Notes: generated by a model from the letters alone, not told the origin. A DNA stretch of 6,483 bases from Halobacteriales archaeon QH_10_70_21 (GCA_003021325.1 PXQM01000170.1:2251-8733); one strand, 5' to 3'. Numbered from the stretch's first letter, positions 1 to 6,044 are shown. Numbers and translations: made by a program.

Positions 1-119
1 CGGATGCCGGCCGTCTTGTCGGACCACTCCCGCTCGAGGCCCAGAAAGAGGCCGAGCGTCGCCGCCAGCGCCAACTCGACGACCGTGTCGTTCAGCACCG
101 CGATGCCGACCTGACTCAT
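1..119 (-). CDS. MgtC/SapB-family membrane protein, N-terminal fragment
   Basis: Only the first 39 codons and part of the fortieth are inside the window; the gene continues past the left edge. The visible protein starts MSQVGIAVLNDTVVELALAA and continues with a glycine-rich hydrophobic stretch ending in GLFLGLEREW, then SDKTAGIR. A first membrane helix followed by G-x-x-x-G-L-E-R-E and then an AG-I-R segment is the signature of the MgtC/SapB family. That family consists of inner-membrane proteins linked in bacteria to magnesium limitation and ATP-synthase control; the archaeal role is not established. The ATG at 119 is chosen because the palindromic A/T box GTTTAAAC is centred 27.5 bases upstream, the expected place for a leaderless haloarchaeal transcript. 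The gene is divergent from the AI-2E gene. Family assignment is fairly secure for so short a piece, function is not. Confidence 0.75.
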   Translation of the reverse strand, partial: MSQVGIAVLNDTVVELALAATLGLFLGLEREWSDKTAGI

Positions 120-142
120 CAGTGGGGGTTCTCCGGCCGACT

Positions 143-150
143 GTTTAAAC
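143..150 (-). promoter_or_regulatory. TATA-like box GTTTAAAC for the MgtC-family gene
   Basis: GTTTAAAC is a perfect 8-bp palindrome in a GC-rich 75-bp gap between divergent genes. Its centre (146.5) lies 27.5 bases upstream of the minus-strand ATG at 119, which is where the TATA box of a leaderless haloarchaeal gene sits. Relative to the plus-strand ATG at 195 it is about 48 bases away, so it fits the minus gene better. Being symmetric, it could also be bound in the other direction or by a dimeric regulator. Confidence 0.6.
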
Positions 151-164
151 GCGTCGCCACCGGG

Positions 165-170
165 CTTTTT
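165..170 (+). promoter_or_regulatory. T-rich promoter box (CTTTTT) of the AI-2E-family gene
   Basis: A run of five T (166-170) stands alone in GC-rich DNA. Its centre is 27 bases before the ATG at 195. The homoserine kinase gene has the same CTTTTT motif at the same distance from its start, which supports both as TATA-like boxes for leaderless transcripts. No Shine-Dalgarno sequence is evident before 195, consistent with this reading. Confidence 0.5.
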
Positions 171-194
171 CCGACTCGGCCAGCCAGGACCAGT

Positions 195-1343
195 ATGTTC
201 GACAATACGAGTCGGCCGCGAGTCACGTGGTGGGCAGTCGGCGCCGTTCTTGCCCTCGTCGTCGGTGCGGCGCTGCTTGCGTTCACCGGCGCGCTCGTCA
301 CCGCGCTGTTTCTGTACTACGTCTCGCGGCCGGTGTACCGCAGGCTCCGCCCCCGCCTCGGGCGCTCTCTCGCCGCGGCGGGCGCCATCGTCGCCCTCGC
401 CGTCCCGTTGGTCCTTCTGCTCGCGTACACGGCCGCCATCGTCGTCCAGGAGCTGCAGACGCTGGACCAGGAAGTCGGCCTCGGGTCGCTCCGGCAGGCC
501 GTTTCACCGTACTTCGAGGTCTCCAAGGTCGTCCAGAACCCTTCGGTCCTCCTCGAGAACCCCGACGTCGTCGCGGCCGGGAGTGCCTTTGTCGATGGCG
601 TGTTCACGTTTCTCCCGCTCATGCTGACGTTCCTGCTACACCTGTTCGTCGCACTGGCCGCCACCTTCTACCTCCTCAAGGACGGGTCGCGGCTCGCCGG
701 CTGGGCCCGGGGGACCTTCGGCAGCGAGACCGGGCTGTTCGACGACTACGTCCGCGCCGTCGACGAGGACCTCTCGAACATTTACTTCGGCAACATTCTC
801 AATGCGGTCTTCGCTGCTATCATCGCCGTCATCACCTACTACGCGCTGAACCTGGTCGCTCCGGACGGGATGGCCATTCCGTTCCCCGCACTCCTGGGAA
901 TGCTCGTCGGCGCCGCGAGCCTCATCCCCGCCGTCGGAATGAAAATCGTCTATCCACCCGTCGCTGTCCTGATTCTGGCCCGGGCCGTGGCGGCGAACGA
1001 CCCACTGTGGTTCCCCGTTGCCTTCTTCGTCGCCTCGGCCGTCGTCGTGGACTTCATCCCGGACATCGTCCTCCGGCCGTTCGTCTCCGGCCGGAACCTC
1101 CACGTCGGCCTCGTGATGATCGCTTACATCGTCGGCCCGGGGTTCTTCGGCTGGTACGGGCTGTTCCTCGGACCGCTGCTGCTCGTGCTGGCGTTTCACT
1201 TCGTCCGCATGATACTGCCGGAACTCCTCGACGGCGGTCCCCTGCGGCCGACGCCGGCCATCACGGAGGCCGGGGGCGCCGCCGAGTATATCGACGCCGA
1301 GGCCGGAGCGGAAGACGACGCCAACGAGGGCGACGAGTCCTGA
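195..1343 (+). CDS. AI-2E family (PerM/YdiK-like) transporter
   Basis: This 382-residue polytopic membrane protein fits the AI-2E transporter family (formerly UPF0118), whose members are implicated in export of small molecules or Na+/H+ exchange; the haloarchaeal substrate is unknown. Hydrophobic segments lie at about residues 11-43 (a helix pair), 60-86, 134-161, 196-220, 226-267, 272-291 and 303-340. Between the third and fourth segments is a soluble loop of about 45 residues. Family hallmarks are LVGAASLIPAVG (237-248), the DFIPDIVLRPFVSG segment (286-299), and a G-rich last helix with GWYGLFLGP (319-327). Length is typical of the family. The C-terminal tail from about 350 is acidic (AGAEDDANEGDES) and presumably cytoplasmic. 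The ATG at 195 is supported by the T-rich box 27 bases upstream. The TGA stop coincides with the TGACATCC end of a hairpin element, so that element may have set the present C-terminus. Confidence 0.85.
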   Translation: MFDNTSRPRVTWWAVGAVLALVVGAALLAFTGALVTALFLYYVSRPVYRRLRPRLGRSLAAAGAIVALAVPLVLLLAYTAAIVVQELQTLDQEVGLGSLRQAVSPYFEVSKVVQNPSVLLENPDVVAAGSAFVDGVFTFLPLMLTFLLHLFVALAATFYLLKDGSRLAGWARGTFGSETGLFDDYVRAVDEDLSNIYFGNILNAVFAAIIAVITYYALNLVAPDGMAIPFPALLGMLVGAASLIPAVGMKIVYPPVAVLILARAVAANDPLWFPVAFFVASAVVVDFIPDIVLRPFVSGRNLHVGLVMIAYIVGPGFFGWYGLFLGPLLLVLAFHFVRMILPELLDGGPLRPTPAITEAGGAAEYIDAEAGAEDDANEGDES

Positions 1344-1409
1344 CATCCTCCCACGACCGAAGTCGTGGGGTTCCCCGCGTTCGGGGTCGGGCCGGCCATC
1401 GCACCCGAC
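1341..1409 (-). mobile_element. IS200/IS605 (IS1341-type) right-end-like hairpin cluster without transposase
   Basis: Reading the minus strand, this stretch ends in a perfect 8-bp hairpin with arms CCCACGAC and GTCGTGGG closed by a cUUCGg loop (1350-1369), followed by AGGATGTCA. From memory, a hairpin of this type directly follows tnpB in many haloarchaeal IS1341-type elements and forms the 3' part of their guide-like RNA; this is not checked against a database. Two more perfect stems precede it on the minus strand: CCCCG/CGGGG around a 4-base loop (1373-1386) and GTCGGG/CCCGAC around a 12-base loop (1386-1409). No TnpA or TnpB coding sequence is recognisable upstream. It could therefore be a non-autonomous derivative or a solo end. 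The cUUCGg loop occurs only in the minus-strand transcript, which favours that strand. The left boundary of any element is not determined. Confidence 0.45.
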
Positions 1410-1734
1410 AAAATGGTGCGTGGGTCCGGGCCGTCCGACGGAGGCAAGCTTCTACCCGAAGGGGTGTACTCCGGTTCGTGCTCGGTACGTGAGCCCCGCG
1501 AGGGGTGTGGCGGATTCGGCGTCCCGGTCGACGGTAGGCGCCGACGGCGGTTGGGCGTTTCGGAACGGACGACCGGATGGGTTCCGCCCTGCCCTCTGGC
1601 CGATTCAACCCGACGAGAAACGACGTCGAGCGGTTCAGGTACCGGCGCAACGCCGGCACGGGGCCGGACGGCCGGGTTATCCATTTCGACTCCGGGTTCG
1701 CTTGCGCCGAACCGCGGGTCCGACGGCGTTCGCC
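1410..1734. other. Gene-free stretch between the IS-like end and the hydratase gene
   Basis: I see no credible protein here. The open frames on both strands are arginine-, proline- and serine-rich and lack the acidic bias of the neighbouring genes. The stretch has small hairpins: a CCCC/GGGG stem with a GCGA loop (1494-1505), CCGGCG/CGCCGG with a 3-base loop (1642-1656), GGCCG/CGGCC (1662-1673), and the GGTTCG/CGAACC hairpin (1695-1713) listed separately. Part of it may be the interior of a transposase-less element whose right end is at 1341, or a badly decayed tnpB. I cannot identify a left end, target duplication or conserved residues that would decide this. Confidence 0.4.
1695..1713 (-). 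terminator. Hairpin after the bifunctional beta-oxidation gene
   Basis: On the minus strand, arms GGTTCG and CGAACC enclose a loop that can add one more C-G pair, with one bulged G, capped by a GCAA (GNRA) tetraloop. It lies 44 bases past the TGA of the minus-strand gene. The GNRA loop forms only on that strand. It could be the mRNA 3' end or a stability element. No U-run follows, so a terminator role is uncertain. Confidence 0.3.
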
Positions 1735-1758
1735 TTACTCGCCCTCGAATTCGGGCTC
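1735..1758 (-). pseudogene. Relic second 3' end of a crotonase-type gene (EPEFEGE-stop)
   Basis: Immediately after the last sense codon of the bifunctional gene, the minus strand repeats that gene's 3' end in another frame. The gene ends EPEFEGK-TGA (codons 1780-1757). Starting 22 bases further on, the sequence encodes EPEFEGE-TAA (1758-1735), overlapping the first stop. The two 24-base units differ at five positions. Three are synonymous third-base changes, one makes Lys/Glu, and one makes TGA/TAA. That pattern suggests the second unit came from a homologous coding sequence rather than a recent slip duplication. It has no function as read. Confidence 0.6.
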
Positions 1759-3721
1759 ACTTCCCCTCGAACTCCGGCTCGCGGTCGTCCATGAAGGCGG
1801 TGATACCCTCCATGAGGTCGTCGGTGTTGATGAGGTGGCCGAACGCCTGCGATTCGAGTTCGAGGCCGGCCTCGGTGTCCTCGTAGCCGCGGAGCATCGC
1901 CCGCTTCGTCAGCTTCTGGGAGATGGGCGGGCCCGCAGCGAGGTCGGCGGCGAACTCGTGGGCGCGCTCCTCGAACTCCTCGGTCGGGACGACCTCGTTG
2001 ACCACGTCGTAGTCGTACATGGTCTCGGGGTCGTACCGCTCTGCGGTGAAGACGATCTCCTTGGCGCGACCGAAGCCGGTGATTCGCATCAGCCGCTGGG
2101 TGCCGCCCCAGCCGGGCAGCAGGCCGAGGTTGTGCTCCGGGGTGCCGAGCTCGCTGCGCTCGGAGGCGATGCGGAAGTCACAGCACAGCGCCAGCTCGAA
2201 GCCGCCGCCGAGCGCGAAGCCGTCGATGCCGGCGACGACCGGCATGTCGACCTCCTCGAGCTTGCCGAAGGTGCGCTGGCCCTTCCGCGAGAGCTCGATG
2301 GCCTCCAGCGGCTCGGCGTTGCTCGCCATCGAGGGGACGTCGGCGCCCGCCGAGAAGGCACGGTCGCCCTTGCCGGTGATGAGCAGCGAGCGGACCTCGT
2401 CGTCGGCCTCCAGCAGATCGATGGCTTCGGCGAGCTCGTCCATGAGCGCCGGGTTGATGGTGTTCATCCGGGCTTCGCGGTCGAGGACGATCCGGCCGAC
2501 CATGTCGCCGGGGTAGCGGACCTCGACGTTGGTGAACTCGACGGCCTCGGCCTCGTCGTCGTGGAAGCCGCCGGCTTCGGCGGCCTCCCGGAGCCCGTCG
2601 GTGACCTCGAACCGCGGGTGGCCGGTCTCCTCGTGGAGCTCGTCCAGGGTCTCGACGAGCGAGTCGAGGCCCTGGTCGTCGACGATTCTGGCGGGCCCGT
2701 CGGGGAACCCGGCGCCGAGCATGACCGCCTCGTCGATGGCGTCGGGACCGGCGACGTCCCCGCCGACGAGGTTGCCGACCTCGTTGGCCATCGCCGCGAG
2801 GAACCGCTCTGCGATCTCGTCGCTGCCGGCGTCGGTCGGGATGTCCGGCCCGCCGCCGCCCTCGTAGTCGTAGACGCCCTCGCCGGTCTTCTGGCCGTAG
2901 CGCTCCTCCTCGATGAGCTCCTCGAGGAACGGCGCCGGCTCGTAGGCCTGCCCGAGCTCCTCGTTCATGTACTCGAGGACGTGGTAGGTGACGTCGTGGC
3001 CGGTCATGTCCCCGAGTTCGAAGACGCCCATCGGGAGGCCCATGTCGAACTTGGTCGTGGAGTCGACCTCCTTGACGGTGGCGACCTCCTCGCTGACCAT
3101 CCAGCAGGCCTCGTTCATCAGCGGAACGAGGATGCGGTTGACGATGAATCCCGGCGAGTCCTTGTGGACGCGGACGGGTGTCTTGTCGAACGCCTCGGCG
3201 AGCTCCTCGGCGACCTCGAGGGTCGATTCGTCGGTGTGGGCGCCGGTGATGACCTCGACCAGCTGCATCCGGACCGGCGGGTTGAAGAAGTGCATCCCGC
3301 AGAACTGCTCGGGCCGCTCGGTGAACTCCGAGAGGTCGGTTATCGACAGCGAGGAGGTGTTGGACGCGATGATGGCCTCCTCGGGCAGGTACTCCTCGAC
3401 CTCGCCGTAGACGTCCTCCTTGATGTCCATCTGCTCCGGGACGGCCTCGATGACGAAGTCGGCGTCGCCGACGGCGGCCTCCATGTCGACGTACGGCGTC
3501 ACGCGCTCCAGCGCGGCCTCGGCCTCCTCGTCGCCGATACGCTCCTTCTCGGCCAGCTTCCCGAGCGACCACTCGATGTCCTCGTAGCCGCTCTGGACGA
3601 ACTCATCTTTGATGTCCCGCAGGGTGACCTCGTACCCTGCCAGGGCCGCGACCTCCGCGATGCCGTGGCCCATGTTCCCGGCGCCAAGGACCGCGATGGT
3701 CTCGATATCGTCGAATTCCAT
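1757..3721 (-). CDS. Bifunctional 3-hydroxyacyl-CoA dehydrogenase / enoyl-CoA hydratase
   Basis: This 654-residue cytoplasmic enzyme would hydrate trans-2-enoyl-CoA and oxidise the resulting 3-hydroxyacyl-CoA with NAD+, the middle two steps of beta-oxidation. The dehydrogenase comes first: a Rossmann motif GAGNMG (13-18), a Ser at about 123 in NTSSLS, His144 in GMHFFNPP, Glu156 in QLVEVI and Asn195 in GFIVNR, with spacing like human HADH. C-terminal dehydrogenase domains follow at about 190-286 and 301-390. The crotonase domain occupies about 397-654. It has the oxyanion-hole segment AFSAGAD (455-461), GGGFELA with Glu509, and GTPEHNLGLLPGWGGTQR with Glu529, the two acidic residues 20 apart expected of an active hydratase. 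This order is the reverse of bacterial FadB/FadJ and is known in archaea. The ATG at 3721 is preferred to an in-frame TTG at 3757, which adds 12 residues unlike the family start. The gene is divergent from the acyl-CoA dehydrogenase. Whether it is specialised for acetoacetyl or longer chains cannot be told. Confidence 0.93.
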   Translation of the reverse strand: MEFDDIETIAVLGAGNMGHGIAEVAALAGYEVTLRDIKDEFVQSGYEDIEWSLGKLAEKERIGDEEAEAALERVTPYVDMEAAVGDADFVIEAVPEQMDIKEDVYGEVEEYLPEEAIIASNTSSLSITDLSEFTERPEQFCGMHFFNPPVRMQLVEVITGAHTDESTLEVAEELAEAFDKTPVRVHKDSPGFIVNRILVPLMNEACWMVSEEVATVKEVDSTTKFDMGLPMGVFELGDMTGHDVTYHVLEYMNEELGQAYEPAPFLEELIEEERYGQKTGEGVYDYEGGGGPDIPTDAGSDEIAERFLAAMANEVGNLVGGDVAGPDAIDEAVMLGAGFPDGPARIVDDQGLDSLVETLDELHEETGHPRFEVTDGLREAAEAGGFHDDEAEAVEFTNVEVRYPGDMVGRIVLDREARMNTINPALMDELAEAIDLLEADDEVRSLLITGKGDRAFSAGADVPSMASNAEPLEAIELSRKGQRTFGKLEEVDMPVVAGIDGFALGGGFELALCCDFRIASERSELGTPEHNLGLLPGWGGTQRLMRITGFGRAKEIVFTAERYDPETMYDYDVVNEVVPTEEFEERAHEFAADLAAGPPISQKLTKRAMLRGYEDTEAGLELESQAFGHLINTDDLMEGITAFMDDREPEFEGK

Positions 3722-3846
3722 TGTGACAGCCGAACGATATGCCGGGACCGGTTTCAACGTTTCTGTCTCGGGCCGTCACGGCAGCGACTGGAAACGGGAA
3801 CGTGGGGATTGGGAAACGTTTTGTATTCCCGACCACGTGAGGAACC
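3722..3846. promoter_or_regulatory. Divergent control region of the beta-oxidation genes
   Basis: This 125-bp gap drives both beta-oxidation genes. The octamer GAAACGTT occurs once facing each gene: minus strand at 3763-3756, beginning 42 bases before the ATG at 3721, and plus strand at 3813-3820, beginning 34 bases before the ATG at 3847. Together they form an inverted pair separated by 49 bases. In addition, GGAAACG recurs on the plus strand at 3790-3796 and 3812-3818, 22 bases (two helical turns) apart, with a near copy GGGAACG at 3797-3803. The A-rich boxes could partly be transcription factor B recognition elements, and the extra copies look like operator sites. No regulator can be named from the sequence. 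Confidence 0.45.
3819..3827 (+). promoter_or_regulatory. TATA-like box of the acyl-CoA dehydrogenase gene
   Basis: TTTTGTATT is the most A/T-rich stretch in the gap. It is centred about 24 bases before the ATG at 3847 and preceded by GAAACG, which resembles the purine-rich factor B element. The spacing implies an almost leaderless transcript. A weak GTGAGG purine stretch just before the start (3837-3842) might act in ribosome binding, but it is only 4 bases from the ATG. Confidence 0.5.
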
Positions 3847-5043
3847 ATGGACTTCGCCATCACGGACGAACAGGCGCAGATCAAAGAGGAGGTCCGCCGC
3901 TTCGCCGACAACGAGGTTCGCCCCCACGCCACCGAGTACGACCGCGAGGAGAAGTTCCCCCACGATATCGTCGACAAGGCCGCCGAGATGGGCCTGACCG
4001 GCGCAACCATCCCCATCGAGTACGGGGGTGCCGGCTACGACGCGGTCGACTCCGTCCTCATCGCCGAGGAGCTGTTCGCCGCCGACCCCGGTATCGCCCT
4101 GTCGATTCTCGCTACCAGCTTCGGGACGGAGGCCATCCTCGAGTACGGCACCGAGGAACAGAAGGAGAAGTACCTCGAGCCCGTCGCCCGCGGGGCGGCC
4201 ATCTCCGGCGCCGCCATCTCGGAGCCGGACACGGGCTCCGACGTCTCGAGCGTGAGCACGCGCGCGGAAAAGGACGGCGACGAGTGGGTCATCAACGGCA
4301 ACAAGATGTGGATCACCAACGGCTCCGTCGGCGACTTCTTCGTCACGCTGTGCAAGACCGACCCCGACGCCGAGGGCCGTTACAACGGCTTCTCCCAGAT
4401 TATCGTCGAATCCGACCGTGATGGCTTCGAGTCCGACAAGATCACGGGCAAGATGGGCATCCGAGCTTCGGATACGGCCGAGCTCATCCTCGACGACGTG
4501 CGCGTGCCCGAGGAGAACCTCGTCGGCACCCGTGGTGCGGGGTTCCTCCAGCAGATGCAGTTTTTCGACGCCACCCGGACCGGTGTCGCCGCCCAGGGGG
4601 TCGGCATCGCGAAGGGGGCCGCCGAGCGGGCCCTGGAGTACGCCCAGGAGCGCGAGCAGTTCGGCCGCCCCATCGGCGACTTCCAGGCCATCCAGCACAA
4701 ACTCGCCGACATGCACACCGAAACCGAGGCGGCGCGCAACCTGACGCTGAAGTCCGCCTGGGAGGTCGACTCCGGCGGCCAGCCGAACACCAAGCTCGCG
4801 TCGATGGCCAAGGAGTTCGCCTCCCGGGTCGCGGTGCGGGCGGCCAACGAGTGCGTCCAGATCCACGGCGGGTCGGGCTACGTCGACGACTTCGACGCCG
4901 AGCGGCTCTACCGCGACGCCAAGATCACCCAGATCTACGAGGGCACCACCGAAATCCAGAAGAACATCATCGCCCGGGACCGCACGGCGGCTCACTTCGC
5001 CCGCCGCCGGGGTCGTTCGACCGGCGCCACGCGCCGTTCGTGA
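3847..5043 (+). CDS. Acyl-CoA dehydrogenase with an unusual basic C-terminal tail
   Basis: This 398-residue flavoenzyme would convert an acyl-CoA to trans-2-enoyl-CoA and pass electrons to electron-transfer flavoprotein, the first step of beta-oxidation or a branched-chain equivalent. The family plan is complete: an N-terminal helical domain (1-115), the first signature GAAISEPDTGSD (121-132), the FAD/substrate middle domain with NKMWITNG (152-159), and the second signature EREQFGRPIGDFQAIQHKLADM (268-289). IHGGSGY (339-345) and QIYEGTTEIQ (362-371), with Glu365 at the catalytic-base position of the short/medium-chain enzymes, complete it. Relatives usually end a few residues after NIIAR (373-377). 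Here the protein runs on for about 20 residues (379-398) with seven Arg, one His and no acidic residue, unlike the acidic body. The tail suggests a replaced or read-through 3' end but does not touch the active site. The bifunctional enzyme that takes the next two steps is divergent upstream. Substrate chain length is undetermined. Confidence 0.93.
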   Translation: MDFAITDEQAQIKEEVRRFADNEVRPHATEYDREEKFPHDIVDKAAEMGLTGATIPIEYGGAGYDAVDSVLIAEELFAADPGIALSILATSFGTEAILEYGTEEQKEKYLEPVARGAAISGAAISEPDTGSDVSSVSTRAEKDGDEWVINGNKMWITNGSVGDFFVTLCKTDPDAEGRYNGFSQIIVESDRDGFESDKITGKMGIRASDTAELILDDVRVPEENLVGTRGAGFLQQMQFFDATRTGVAAQGVGIAKGAAERALEYAQEREQFGRPIGDFQAIQHKLADMHTETEAARNLTLKSAWEVDSGGQPNTKLASMAKEFASRVAVRAANECVQIHGGSGYVDDFDAERLYRDAKITQIYEGTTEIQKNIIARDRTAAHFARRRGRSTGATRRS

Positions 5044-5046
5044 CGA

Positions 5047-5069
5047 CCAGAGAGCGCCGCGCTCTCTGG
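5047..5069 (+). terminator. Perfect 10-bp hairpin after the acyl-CoA dehydrogenase gene
   Basis: Arms CCAGAGAGCG and CGCTCTCTGG pair perfectly around a 3-base CCG loop, three bases after the TGA. It sits in a convergent 94-bp gap, so a bidirectional terminator or transcript-end stabiliser is the simplest reading. There is no T-run, and haloarchaeal termination generally relies on one, so the role is inferred from position. Confidence 0.4.
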
Positions 5070-5082
5070 ACCCGGACCGCCC

Positions 5083-5099
5083 GGCGCGCTCCCCGCGCC
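5083..5099 (-). terminator. Second hairpin in the convergent gap, after thrB
   Basis: Arms GGCGCG and CGCGCC surround a CTCCC loop, 38 bases past the homoserine kinase stop on the minus strand. It may mark the 3' end of that transcript. In DNA this GC-rich, a 6-bp stem is weak evidence on its own. Confidence 0.25.
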
Positions 5100-5137
5100 T
5101 CGTGGATGTGCTACTCGAATGCTCCGCTCCGCACCGA

Positions 5138-6013
5138 TCAGTGAACCGTCGTACCCTGGCCGATCCTCGTCTGGTAGGCGCGGGCGTCGACGTCGGCCTC
5201 CTCGAAGGCGTCTATCATCGCGCTGGCGATCTCGCGGCGGTCCCGGTCGCGGCAGGCGGCGATGACGGCCGGCCCGGCCCCGGAGATGGTGACGCCCGTG
5301 GCTCCGGCCTCGAAGGCTGCCTCCCTGACCGCGTCGTAGCCGGTGGTGAGCTCGGCTCGGGCCGGCGTGACGATGCCGTCCTCCATTCCGGTCCCCACCA
5401 GCACCGGGTCGTTCCGCGCCATCCCGACGGCCAGCGTCGCGGCGCTGCCGACGACCTCGACCAGCTGTTCCATCCGTGCGCCGTCGGGGACGACCTCCCG
5501 CGCGTCCCTGGTGGAGACGACGGTCTCGGGCAGACACGTCACCAGCGGGACCGAGGCGTCCACCTGCGTGACGCCGTCCTCGCGGGCGATGGTGAACCCG
5601 CCCATGATGGACGGCGCGACGTTGTCGGCGTGGGCGGCCCCGGAGACGACCGCCTCGCCCTCGGCGGCGATGGGGACGAGTTCCTCCCGGCTGCGGCCGC
5701 GGCCGTACAGCTCGTTGAGCCCGACCGCGGCCGCAGCAGCAGAGGCGGCCGACGACCCGAGCCCCGAGGCCGGACGCACGCCCTTGTCGATTTCGATGCG
5801 GGCGGGCGCGTCCAGCGCCTCCGCGACGGCACCGACCGTGTTCTTCTCCGGGTCCTCCGGGATGTACTGGCTGCCGGCGCCGGTCACCCGGATGGTGGTC
5901 CGCTCGGCGCGCTCGAGGCGAACGACGTCCGCCGGCCGCTCCAGGGCCGCCCCGAAGACGTCGAACCCGCTGCCGAGGTTCGCGCTCGTCGCGGGGGCCC
6001 TGACGGTGAGCAT
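5138..6013 (-). CDS. thrB: Homoserine kinase
   Basis: This 291-residue protein is a GHMP-superfamily kinase that phosphorylates homoserine with ATP, the step before threonine synthase in threonine synthesis. It starts MLTVRAPATSANLGSGFDVFG, the classic ThrB N-terminus. The ATP-binding glycine/serine loop PASGLGSSAASAAAA is at 81-95. The AHADNVAPSIMGGF segment is at 127-140 and the C-terminal GHMP motif GVTISGAGPAV at 240-250. Length is typical. The ATG at 6013 is chosen because the protein motif begins there and a T-rich box is centred 27 bases upstream; the frame stays open for a further 142 codons upstream, but that stretch is arginine/serine/proline-rich and not coding. No other threonine gene is visible, so it appears to be a single-gene unit, convergent with the acyl-CoA dehydrogenase. 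Confidence 0.95.
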   Translation of the reverse strand: MLTVRAPATSANLGSGFDVFGAALERPADVVRLERAERTTIRVTGAGSQYIPEDPEKNTVGAVAEALDAPARIEIDKGVRPASGLGSSAASAAAAAVGLNELYGRGRSREELVPIAAEGEAVVSGAAHADNVAPSIMGGFTIAREDGVTQVDASVPLVTCLPETVVSTRDAREVVPDGARMEQLVEVVGSAATLAVGMARNDPVLVGTGMEDGIVTPARAELTTGYDAVREAAFEAGATGVTISGAGPAVIAACRDRDRREIASAMIDAFEEADVDARAYQTRIGQGTTVH

Positions 6014-6036
6014 ACCCGTGTTTCCGTGACGGCGGG

Positions 6037-6044
6037 CAAAAAGG
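6037..6044 (-). promoter_or_regulatory. T-rich promoter box of thrB
   Basis: On the minus strand the sequence is CCTTTTTG. The five T are centred 27 bases upstream of the thrB ATG, the position of the TATA box in leaderless haloarchaeal genes. It matches the CTTTTT box before the AI-2E gene in both sequence and spacing. Confidence 0.5.

Noticed and set aside
636..1346. 236-codon acidic minus-strand frame opposite the AI-2E gene
   Set aside because: Its acidic look results from reading G/C-rich membrane codons backwards. It has no recognisable domain, and the opposite strand holds a complete known family.
1261..1684. Minus-strand frames as a tnpB remnant
   Set aside because: No RuvC-like acidic motif or CxxC zinc-finger pairs can be seen in any frame; the translations are arginine- and proline-rich. 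Decay beyond recognition cannot be excluded.
1695..1713. GGTTCG hairpin as the T arm of a tRNA
   Set aside because: No acceptor, D or anticodon stems fit around it on either strand, and the loop sequence is not TTCAAAT-like.
3722..3757. TTG start giving 12 extra residues on the bifunctional enzyme
   Set aside because: The added residues do not resemble the family. The ATG at 3721 is a short, normal distance before the Rossmann motif.
1577..3997. 806-codon open frame on the plus strand
   Set aside because: It mirrors the clearly real dehydrogenase/hydratase gene on the minus strand. Long antisense frames are common in GC-rich haloarchaeal genes, and the translation has no domain.
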